Of a DNA stretch of 9,041 nucleotides, positions 1-4,702 are shown one piece after another. The DNA is from Gammaproteobacteria bacterium (lineage in GTDB: Bacteria; Pseudomonadota; Gammaproteobacteria; Chromatiales; Chromatiaceae): contig JAGVUH010000214.1 in assembly GCA_019136395.1 (NCBI GenBank), positions 1 to 9,041 of the forward strand. Reading direction: 5' to 3'. Position 1 is the stretch's first letter; every line of letters starts with the position of its first letter. Below the pieces are notes generated by a model. The model was not told the DNA's origin, searched no databases, and was given only the letters and a program-made list of their open reading frames with translations. The position numbers and the translations under genes are program-made.

Positions 1-1
1 T

Positions 2-616
2 GCCACCTGGGAGGCCATGCCAAGACCCCGACGGGTACGGGTCGCCAGCGTCGCCGCCCAGGGGGTGACGGAGGCCCTCCGCCGCGCCAGCCGTGCCTAC
101 TGGGGGCTGGAACCTGAGTTCGTTCGCCCCCGCGCCCACCACCAGGGCCTGTCGATCGCGTACGAGGAGCCCGGCCGCCTGGGGGTCGATCGCTGGTTGG
201 CCTTGCTGGCGGCACGACGGCTGACCGCCACCCCGGCGCTCATCCTGGACGCGGGCACGGCGATTACCTTCGACTTGCTGCTGGCCGGGGGGCTTCATCT
301 GGGCGGGCTGATACTGCCGGGGGTCGAAACCATGCGCCAAGCCTTGCTGGCCAACACCCAGATCCCCGCCGTCCAGCCCGAGGAGGTGGACGACGCCTGG
401 GCCCGGGATACCGCCACCGCCATCGCCGTGGCCTCCCTGGATGCCCCCGCCGCCCTGGCGGAGCGTCTGCTGCGCCAACTGGCCGCGGAGGCGGGCGCCG
501 AGCCCATCCTGCTGCTCACCGGCGGCGACGCCGAACGCCTGCGTCCCCGGTTACAGGTCGACTCCGTGCTGGTGCCGGATCTCGTCCTGCAGGGGTTGGC
601 GCTGGCGCCGGCATGA
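2..616 (+). CDS. coaX: Type III pantothenate kinase (3' part, cut by left window edge)
   Basis: Phosphorylates pantothenate with ATP, the first committed step of coenzyme A synthesis, in the cytoplasm. The frame is open to the left edge, so the ATG at 17 is probably internal: the codons before it read ATWEA, in keeping with the family, followed by RVRVASVA, the conserved strand ending in a serine-valine pair. The 204 visible residues against a usual 240-260 mean that about 40-50 N-terminal residues, including the DxGN phosphate-binding loop, lie outside. Visible motifs: the LGVDRW element (family GxDR, active site), then LDAGTAITFD and GGLILPG (second acetate-kinase-like nucleotide/pantothenate motif), and LLLTGGDA near the C terminus. 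GC-rich like the rest of the core sequence. It ends 110 bp before tRNA-Thr. CoaX is usually preceded by birA in gammaproteobacteria, but that lies outside this window. Identity is near certain. Confidence 0.95.
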   Translation, partial: ATWEAMPRPRRVRVASVAAQGVTEALRRASRAYWGLEPEFVRPRAHHQGLSIAYEEPGRLGVDRWLALLAARRLTATPALILDAGTAITFDLLLAGGLHLGGLILPGVETMRQALLANTQIPAVQPEEVDDAWARDTATAIAVASLDAPAALAERLLRQLAAEAGAEPILLLTGGDAERLRPRLQVDSVLVPDLVLQGLALAPA

Positions 617-678
617 GAACCAAGGGAGGCTCAAAGAGGCGCCATGGGGATGATGTTCCACGGTTTCATGGGGAATAT

Positions 679-705
679 TTGTCTGAGGCGCACTGTACCT
701 ATAAA
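679..705 (+). promoter_or_regulatory. Probable sigma70 promoter of tRNA-Thr
   Basis: A TTGTCT at 679-684 and a TATAAA at 700-705, separated by 15 bp (short of the ideal 17), lie 22 bp before the first base of the tRNA. The segment is AT-richer than its surroundings. The predicted start near 712 would leave a short 5' leader. Position relative to a stable RNA gene is the main argument. Confidence 0.5.
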
Positions 706-726
706 ATCTCAACTCTTCTCCACTGA

Positions 727-802
727 GCCGGCATAGCTCAGCTGGTAGAGCAATTGATTTGTAATCAATGGGTCGTAGGTTCGAATCCTATTGCCGGCTC
801 CA
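727..802 (+). tRNA. tRNA-Thr (anticodon UGU)
   Basis: A full cloverleaf can be drawn. Acceptor arms are gccggca (727-733) and tgccggc (792-798). The D arm reads tagctcagctggtagagca. The anticodon stem attga (753-757) pairs with tcaat (765-769) around loop tttgtaa, putting the anticodon TGT at 760-762. The T arm is gtagg-ttcgaat-cctat with one G-U pair. The discriminator is T (799) and CCA is encoded (800-802). It reads ACA codons, with wobble to other Thr codons. In E. coli the equivalent gene (thrU) is the first of a Thr-Tyr-Gly-Thr cluster before tufB and follows the pantothenate kinase gene. Here it also follows a pantothenate kinase gene, but no second tRNA is found downstream. Confidence 0.97.
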
Positions 803-812
803 TAAAAATCAG

Positions 813-842
813 AGGCTTAGGGTCATAAACCCTGAGCCTTTT
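813..842 (+). terminator. Rho-independent terminator after tRNA-Thr
   Basis: Arms AGGCTTAGGG (813-822) and CCCTGAGCCT (830-839) pair over 10 bp with one G-U, closing a 7-base loop. TTTT follows directly and a second T run (845-849) comes just after. It lies 10 bp beyond the tRNA CCA end, so the tRNA is transcribed alone. An A run on the left (804-808) gives some bidirectional character. Confidence 0.85.
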
Positions 843-891
843 GCTTTTTATCGGCCTTCGGGGTAACGCTGGGGGTAATACTTTGGCGACG

Positions 892-1203
892 TTAGCCATC
901 CACTGACCTCCCCGGCCAGACTAGATTCCTCCCTGGCACAGCCACAATAACCACGGACAAGGTGTGGTCGGTGTAGAGCATCATTCTGGCTGGGCTAGTG
1001 GCGTCCCAGCCGTTGCGTCGACTGGCTTCTGGAGCCTGCGGGGCATCATGGCCACGGCTCCATAGGTCGGGCCTAATGGCATGGGCTTGCGTGGTGCCCA
1101 TATCGCCTATCAACCCATAGGCAATTAATCGACACGCAAGCCGTGCCAGATAGATCGGGCCTATCGTGCGCACCACGCGCCCCAGGGCCGCCAGCAGGGC
1201 CAC
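892..1203 (-). CDS. Weak hypothetical ORF, 103 aa
   Basis: Starts at GTG with an AAGGGG seven bases upstream, so initiation is possible. The first 35 residues are hydrophobic with scattered Arg, reading like a short amphipathic or membrane segment; the rest is Arg/Pro-rich and featureless. I do not recognise the family. Its first half overlaps the inverted repeats at 1084-1178, which argues that selection here may act on DNA or RNA structure, not on protein. It could equally be a gene remnant or chance. Kept only because GC-rich third positions and an SD-like sequence are present. Confidence 0.22.
   Translation of the reverse strand: MALLAALGRVVRTIGPIYLARLACRLIAYGLIGDMGTTQAHAIRPDLWSRGHDAPQAPEASRRNGWDATSPARMMLYTDHTLSVVIVAVPGRNLVWPGRSVDG
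1067..1178. repeat. Overlapping inverted repeats (two alternative stems, one nested)
   Basis: Three exact pairs are visible. GGCTTGCGTG (1084-1093) pairs with CACGCAAGCC (1133-1142). Nested inside, GCCTAT (1105-1110) pairs with ATAGGC (1117-1122) around six bases. GCGTGGTGC (1089-1097) pairs with GCACCACGC (1170-1178) and competes with the first stem because the left arms overlap. In addition TCGGGCCTA is directly repeated at 1067-1075 and 1155-1163. Function unknown: protein-binding sites, a recombination site, or a switchable RNA are all possible. Confidence 0.6.
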
Positions 1204-1415
1204 AAGCCTACCCCTTTGGCCTTGCCCACGGCCTGTAATGCGCTACAGGGGCTTGTAGAGCCTCATGGCGAGGCCTGGCCGGATACTTCTTCCAACTGCA
1301 CAACCGTCAGGCTTGTGTTGCTGGCGGTTCCTACTCGGCTATCCTTGCCCTCGCCGTCAGGACGAGTGCTGGATGCGACGGCATCAATAACCACTAACCA
1401 TCGAGAGGGAAAGTT

Positions 1416-2006
1416 ATGAAAGATGCCTTACCGAAAACGCTGGTGTGTTCTGCCATCCTCCTTGCCCTTACGGCAGGGGTAACGGGTTGTTCTGACCCAG
1501 AGGCGGAAGCCAGGAAAATGCAGAACTTGGCAATTACCGCCGAAAAAGAAGGGCGCGGCAATGATGCCAGGCGCATTTACGAGGAGCTTGTAGCGAAATA
1601 TCCGCAGACACAATCCGCAGTTGATGCCAACAAACAGCTTTTGGCGTCCGCCAAAGCTGAAGAAGCCACCGACAAAATCAAACAGGCATTTGGAAGCACG
1701 ATAAATCCAAAAACAGCCCGCAAACAAATTGAAGACTTTTCTACGGCTCTTGACATATATCGTCTTGAGTTGGGGCGTTATCCATCAACCGAAGATGGGC
1801 TTTCGGCTTTGGTGAGAAATACCGCCAAAAAACCAAACTGGAAAGGGCCTTACATCAAAGTGAACCAAGTGCCAAAAGACCCCTGGGGTCACGACTACCA
1901 ATACCGCTCACCAGGGCAACATGGTTCTTTTGATCTATGGTCCTTTGGTGCCGATGGTCGCGAAGGGGGCGAAGGAGAAAATCAGGATATTCTTGGCTGG
2001 GAGTAA
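1416..2006 (+). CDS. Lipoprotein with TPR-like segment and GspG-type (T2SSG) globular domain
   Basis: 196 aa. SD GAGAGGG lies 6 bp before the ATG. Residues 1-24 are a lipoprotein signal peptide with lipobox V-T-G-C, so Cys25 should be lipidated; Ser at +2 suggests outer-membrane sorting. Residues about 30-80 are a charged helical segment with a TPR-like pattern (AxxAExxGRxxDARRIYEELVAKYPQT). Residues about 105-196 match the C-terminal half of type II secretion major pseudopilins: LDIYRLELGRYPSTEDGL, WKGPYI, PKDPWGHDYQYRSPG, FDLWSFGADGREGGEG, then DI.GWE. In true GspG the last loop binds calcium. What is missing is just as clear: there is no prepilin peptidase site (G/FTLIE) and no pseudopilin membrane helix, so this protein cannot enter a pseudopilus in the normal way. 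Periplasmic and lipid-anchored is inferred. Base composition is visibly AT-richer than the flanking genes, and no T2SS gene is adjacent. Domain calls are solid; the role is unknown. Confidence 0.88.
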   Translation: MKDALPKTLVCSAILLALTAGVTGCSDPEAEARKMQNLAITAEKEGRGNDARRIYEELVAKYPQTQSAVDANKQLLASAKAEEATDKIKQAFGSTINPKTARKQIEDFSTALDIYRLELGRYPSTEDGLSALVRNTAKKPNWKGPYIKVNQVPKDPWGHDYQYRSPGQHGSFDLWSFGADGREGGEGENQDILGWE

Positions 2007-2071
2007 ATCCCCAGACAGACCACGATTAAGGATGCTGTAGTCACCGCCGCATGGGCCGAACCTTCGCCCAC

Positions 2072-2095
2072 AAAAAAACCCGGCTCATGGCCGGG
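2072..2095 (-). terminator. Terminator of the Cys-repeat protein gene
   Basis: Stem CCCGGC (2079-2084) / GCCGGG (2090-2095) with a 5-base loop. On the minus strand it is followed by seven T (2072-2078). It lies 23 bp past the stop codon of the minus gene at 2119. On the plus strand there is no T run, so it is unlikely to stop the lipoprotein transcript efficiently. Confidence 0.85.
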
Positions 2096-2118
2096 CTTGG
2101 GTGATTGTTGCCAGGTAT

Positions 2119-2565
2119 TTACTGGCGGAGTGATTTGTAGCCTTTGCTCTCGTTACGCATACAGGCGCTCCGTAGTGACCAAGATTCATGACGCAAGGCA
2201 CAACGGGCTTTTGCCTTCGCCGCTACGTCGGCTGGCAGGTCGTAGGTGCCTTGCATGTCACGGTAGCCGCGCTCTTCGTTCCTGAGGCATGCAGCTTGCA
2301 AGCTGTGACTATCGTGGCGCTTTTCGCACATGGCGACGGCTTGCGACCTGACCTTCTCCCAGCCATCAACGCTGGCGACCGGTGCTGGCTTGACGGGCCT
2401 GGCTGGCGTGACGCCCGGGCTAGGTGCCTGCCTGAAGTCGGTTGAATTACCCTGACACTCGGCTGACGAGTAGGGATACCACTTGTCCCCGACTTTACAC
2501 TCGACGCCTGCATAAGCTGAACCAGCAAGTGCCAGGACCAGCAAAGGTAAGGTAGCCGCCTTCAT
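2119..2565 (-). CDS. Exported small protein with two C-x3-RH-x-S-x-SL-x2-AC-x-RNE repeats
   Basis: 148 aa from the ATG at 2565, chosen because GGAGGGG lies 8 bp upstream and a signal peptide (MKAATLPLLVLALAGSAYA, cleavage after A-Y-A) follows at once. A longer frame would start upstream of the likely -10. After the signal comes VECKVGDKWYPYSSAEC, a short two-Cys module reminiscent of DUF4124-type N-terminal domains, then a Pro-rich linker. The C-terminal half holds two repeats about 40 residues apart: MCEKRHDSHSLQAACLRNEE and RCALRHESWSLRSACMRNES. Each is followed by a GY pair (RGYRD, KGYKS). The paired cysteines, nine residues apart within C-x10-C, could form one disulfide per repeat in the periplasm. 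Monocistronic: it has its own -10 and its own terminator. Similar short C...W/S...C repeats occur in uncharacterised proteobacterial exported proteins. Function unknown; could be an envelope-stress or inhibitor-like protein, but nothing proves it. Confidence 0.8.
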   Translation of the reverse strand: MKAATLPLLVLALAGSAYAGVECKVGDKWYPYSSAECQGNSTDFRQAPSPGVTPARPVKPAPVASVDGWEKVRSQAVAMCEKRHDSHSLQAACLRNEERGYRDMQGTYDLPADVAAKAKARCALRHESWSLRSACMRNESKGYKSLRQ

Positions 2566-2611
2566 ACTTTCATCCCCTCCGATTACCGATAGATAACTTC
2601 CCCGGTCAGGC

Positions 2612-2617
2612 AGTATA
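2612..2617 (-). promoter_or_regulatory. Probable -10 box of the Cys-repeat protein gene
   Basis: TATACT on the minus strand, about 47 bp upstream of the ATG at 2565, would start transcription near 2605. No good -35 is seen. An imperfect direct repeat (TATCGG-NN-ATCGG followed by AGGGG) lies on either side, one copy at 2620-2641 in the -35 zone and one at 2574-2591 overlapping the SD. A regulator or RNA element may use it. Confidence 0.45.
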
Positions 2618-2646
2618 GCCCCCTCCTTCCGATGGCCGATAACCAC

Positions 2647-2669
2647 AAAAAACCCCGCGCTTGGCGGGG
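2647..2669 (-). terminator. Terminator closing the leftward toxin-antitoxin/decayed-gene cluster
   Basis: Stem CCCCGC (2653-2658) / GCGGGG (2664-2669) with a 5-base loop. On the minus strand it is followed by six T. It lies 23 bp beyond the TAA at 2692-2694 of the decayed gene. An intact terminator here supports that the degenerate sequence was once a genuine gene. Confidence 0.82.
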
Positions 2670-2691
2670 TCGGTGTCGGGCGTCGATCAGG

Positions 2692-3126
2692 TTACGTCTG
2701 GGTCCATAGCTCCTGAATCTGTCTGGCCTTCTCTGGGGTCAGTTCGGGCACCTGGCCGGGATTCTCCCCTCGGTCATCGAACAGCAGGCCGACAACGTTA
2801 TCCTACTCCATGCGCACCAGCAGGGTATGCAGCCGGTCGGCCAGGGTATCGGCCGCCATTGCCAGGCCGTGCCTATGTCACCAGCAGGCCAAAAAAGGCA
2901 CGTTTCGCGGCGGGCAGGTTCCCCGGGCCTTAGGACATGACCGTATGATGTGGATGATCTGCTCCACCAGGGCCGGGCAGGGGTACGTTTGTGATCTCCT
3001 GCCAGGCGTATTGCATGCCCGGGCGGAATAGCCGGGCAACTAGGGCGGTATCCTCCGCCAGCCAAAAATCCGCGGCGGTGATGATCTCGGCCGATGCCAA
3101 GATGGGATAGTCAGGGGGGATGGCAT
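2692..3126 (-). pseudogene. Decayed gene of unknown function (two frameshifts, two in-frame stops)
   Basis: No single frame is long, but joined frames read as protein. ATG at 3126 has AAGGGAG eight bases upstream. After MPSP the frame breaks in a run of six C (minus strand, 3114-3119). One base restores PPDYPILASAEIITAADFWL and, onward, LAEDTALVARLFRPGMQYAW and QEITNVPLP. A one-base surplus near 2972-2975 (CCCGGCC) then shifts to ALVEQIIHIIRSCPKARG. That frame has TGA at 2878-2880, then MAADTLADRLHTLLVRME, TAG at 2803-2805, then DNVVGLLFDDRGENPGQVPE and LTPEKARQIQELWTQT, ending with TAA at 2692. I do not recognise the family. The lower part could have been a second small gene, as both parts are short. 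It follows the relE-type gene by 118 bp and ends at a good terminator. Four lesions make decay far likelier than sequencing error, though the C-run shift alone could be an error or phase variation. Confidence 0.6.
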
Positions 3127-3244
3127 ATCGGGCGCTCCCTTGGCGCGGTTCCTGTGATTCCCGCGGCGGAATCGGGTGCCGTGCCAGGCGGTGCAGGGTT
3201 CCCCGCTTTTCCTCCGGTCGGGGTAGGCACGGCGGAAAGGGTGG

Positions 3245-3508
3245 TCAATGATCGCGGTAGACTTCGCGGCGGTGACCGACCTTGATGACCAGAATGACGA
3301 GGCGCTCATCCTGAAGGTGATACACGGCGCGGTAATCGCCCACGCGGATGCGATAAAGACGCTCCTCGCCGGATAACTTGACCACGCCAGGCGGTAGGGG
3401 GTTATTTGCCAGCCGTTCGATTGCTTCCCCTAGGCGCTGTTGCGCTAGCCTGGGTAGCTTGTCGAATTGGCGCTGTGCCGACTTGGCGAAGAGGAGGCTA
3501 TGGCCCAT
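3245..3508 (-). CDS. RelE/ParE-superfamily toxin
   Basis: 87 aa, full length for the family. Predicted type II toxin; RelE-type members cut mRNA at the ribosome, ParE-type members poison gyrase. The fold signature is complete: N-terminal FAKSAQRQFDKLP helix, LGEAIERLANNPLPPGVVKLSG, then the beta hairpin EERLYRIRVGDYRAVYHL and C-terminal VILVIKVGHRREVYR, with the Arg residues of YRIR, DYR and HRREVYR that RelE enzymes use for RNA binding and catalysis. This arrangement favours RelE over ParE. ATG overlaps the antitoxin end by 11 bp, and AAGG six bases upstream sits inside the antitoxin gene, indicating coupled translation. Appears intact. Confidence 0.93.
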   Translation of the reverse strand: MGHSLLFAKSAQRQFDKLPRLAQQRLGEAIERLANNPLPPGVVKLSGEERLYRIRVGDYRAVYHLQDERLVILVIKVGHRREVYRDH

Positions 3509-3704
3509 GGGCGGCCTTCACGTCTGCCCATGACACCACGCCTTCATCCCCACGCTCGATGCGGGCCAGGATGCGCCGGGCGTCGTCCCGATCCTGCATG
3601 TCGTCCAGTAATTCAAGCATGGCCTCGTATTCGGCAATGGGGAGGAGGACGGATAGGCGCTTGCCCTGTTCGTCGGTGACAAAGTGAGGGTGTAACTCGG
3701 TCAT
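3498..3704 (-). CDS. Cognate type II antitoxin (Phd/YefM- or RelB-like)
   Basis: 68 aa. Neutralises the downstream RelE-type toxin and probably represses the operon. The N-terminal part (HFVTDEQGKRLSVLLPIAEYEAMLELL) shows the beta-strand plus LPIAEYEAML pattern seen in Phd/YefM-like and related antitoxins. An acidic helix (DDMQDRDDARRILARIERGDEGVVSW) follows and should wrap the toxin. SD GGAG six bases before the ATG. The antitoxin-first order and the 11-bp overlap with the toxin are typical. Subfamily is uncertain because the sequence is short. Confidence 0.87.
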   Translation of the reverse strand: MTELHPHFVTDEQGKRLSVLLPIAEYEAMLELLDDMQDRDDARRILARIERGDEGVVSWADVKAAHGP

Positions 3705-3721
3705 AAGGGTCTCCAGATGGT

Positions 3722-3982
3722 TTAGGCTTGACGTCGGGTCTTGATCTCGGTCACCTCCGCTTCAGGGGTCAATCCTGCCGCCCCCATGATCCGGGCGCCG
3801 TGATGCTCTAGGGCGGCGCGGATATCAGCCATTCCGGGGGTGGTGACAAACATCTTGGGCTTTTTGGGGTGGCGGCCGGCGGCGCGTTCCTGGGTTAAGT
3901 GCTTGATAAGCGCCGCCGCCCGGGGTTCCTCCCGCCAGCGGGCTAGGGTGCTAGGGTGACATGGGTCTTTACCCGTGCCCAT
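3722..3982 (-). CDS. Hypothetical basic 86-aa protein, first gene of the toxin-antitoxin cluster
   Basis: Family not recognised. The ATG at 3982 follows an in-frame TAG shortly upstream, so the gene cannot begin much earlier; there is no clear SD. The N-terminal part (HPSTLARWREEPRAAALIKH) is helical and may contain a helix-turn-helix-like segment; the middle is strongly basic (RHPKKPK); the end reads ADIRAALEHHGARIMGAAGLTPEAE. It ends 17 bp before the antitoxin ATG, so the three genes are probably one transcript. Two bases before its ATG is an imperfect palindrome (3984-4003). It could be a third component or regulator of the toxin-antitoxin unit, or an unrelated neighbour. An alternative start is Met44 (3853). 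Confidence 0.55.
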   Translation of the reverse strand: MGTGKDPCHPSTLARWREEPRAAALIKHLTQERAAGRHPKKPKMFVTTPGMADIRAALEHHGARIMGAAGLTPEAEVTEIKTRRQA

Positions 3983-3983
3983 G

Positions 3984-4003
3984 CCTTGCTAATATTGACA
4001 AGG
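3984..4003. promoter_or_regulatory. Palindrome at the head of the toxin-antitoxin cluster
   Basis: CCTTG (3984-3988) and CAAGG (3999-4003) flank an AT-rich core with AATATT. It sits immediately upstream of the first cluster gene, where an operator or -10 for leftward transcription would be expected. Possible autoregulatory site. Arms are only 5 bp, so chance is not excluded. Confidence 0.4.
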
Positions 4004-4084
4004 TGGGTCGGGTGGCGGGCCTTGTCTTCCGGGCTGGTACCGCGGCGCCCGCGGCCGGGGAGGATGTGGGTTGTGGGCGATGAA

Positions 4085-4696
4085 CTACAGGCATTGTAGA
4101 GCCGGGCCGGGTTGGACGGTTAACTCCCCCTCGCGACTGGAAAAGGGCATCCACTCCTGAAACCAATCGGTCAAGGCGCGCGTTTCGCCCAGGTTGGCAA
4201 GCTGGCGGTCGATGCCCTCCTGATTGCCCCAGACCAGATTCTCACGTTCCCCCCGCTCGACCTGTTGCAGGATGTCTCGACAGTACAAGCCCTTGTCCCG
4301 CTGGACGTAGAAGCCATAGGTGCGACAAGCGACAGGTCGCTGGGCATAGACCCGGCACGCGTCCCGTTCGATATCCAATAAGGGACAGGTGACCGGTGCC
4401 GGGCCCGCAACCGGCTGAGTGGCCATGCCGCGCGCCACGGCGGCCAATTCTGCTTTGGGCAGGGTCACCAGCCCCCGTTGAAGCAACATCCACTCCGCCT
4501 GGGTCAATTGGGGAATTCTCGCGAGTTGTCGGCAACAGTTGCCACAACCCTTGCGACATCGCCAGTCGGGATGTTCCCGGGTGATGGCCGTAACCCGTTG
4601 GGCAATCTCCGCGTGGAGCTGGTGCAGCGTGCGATCCGGTCCCATGAGTGTCAGGTAATAATTGCCGACTGATTCAACGCCTATCTTCAATACCAT
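4085..4696 (-). CDS. YkgJ-family CxxxCxxCC metal-binding protein
   Basis: 203 aa from the ATG at 4696. Belongs to the zinc/iron-chelating YkgJ family (PF03692); biochemical role in the cell is not established. Cysteine pattern: C47-x3-C51-x2-C54-C55 (CRKGCGNCC), then C104 (CPLL), C114 (ACRVY), C124 (RPVACRTYGF) and C139. This is the family's usual order of N-terminal cluster followed by CPxL...C.VY..RP..CR. The frame stays open upstream to 4927, but that part lies opposite the hydrolase, is Pro/Arg-rich and lacks family features. A second possible start is Met18 at 4645, which would leave a 57-bp AT-rich spacer to the divergent hydrolase; no strong SD decides. Stop at 4085 is 102 bp before the toxin-antitoxin cluster, without an obvious terminator. 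Confidence 0.9.
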   Translation of the reverse strand: MVLKIGVESVGNYYLTLMGPDRTLHQLHAEIAQRVTAITREHPDWRCRKGCGNCCRQLARIPQLTQAEWMLLQRGLVTLPKAELAAVARGMATQPVAGPAPVTCPLLDIERDACRVYAQRPVACRTYGFYVQRDKGLYCRDILQQVERGERENLVWGNQEGIDRQLANLGETRALTDWFQEWMPFSSREGELTVQPGPALQCL

Positions 4697-4702
4697 TAGC
4701 CT

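Larger units (their letters stand above)
843..1415. other. Stretch of about 570 bp without a convincing gene, rich in repeats
   Basis: Between the tRNA terminator and the lipoprotein gene, no frame gives a recognisable protein. Directly after the terminator GGGGTAA occurs twice, at 860-866 and 872-878. At 1084-1178 several inverted repeats overlap. At 1233-1258 the segments CTGTA..TACAG and CTACA..TGTAG share an arm. A weak minus-strand ORF (892-1203) is listed separately. A plus ORF at 1216-1419 has no family features. The stretch resembles remnant or attachment-site-proximal DNA of an inserted element, which is inference. Confidence 0.5.

Noticed and set aside
613..726. 37-codon ORF whose ATG overlaps the coaX stop (ATGA)
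   Set aside because: Overlap looks like translational coupling, but the product is Arg/Lys-rich, matches nothing, and runs through the tRNA promoter.
1216..1419. Plus ORF of 67 aa before the lipoprotein gene
   Set aside because: TTG start, no SD, no family features; it overlaps the palindrome at 1233-1258 and the SD of the real gene.
2566..2646. N-terminal extension of the Cys-repeat protein to 175 aa
   Set aside because: It would start upstream of the likely -10 and place the signal peptide at residue 28; the ATG at 2565 has a much better SD.
3040..3309. Minus ORF of 89 aa overlapping the toxin end and the decayed gene
   Set aside because: Arg/Pro/Ser-rich out-of-frame reading; the neighbouring frame gives the coherent protein sequence.
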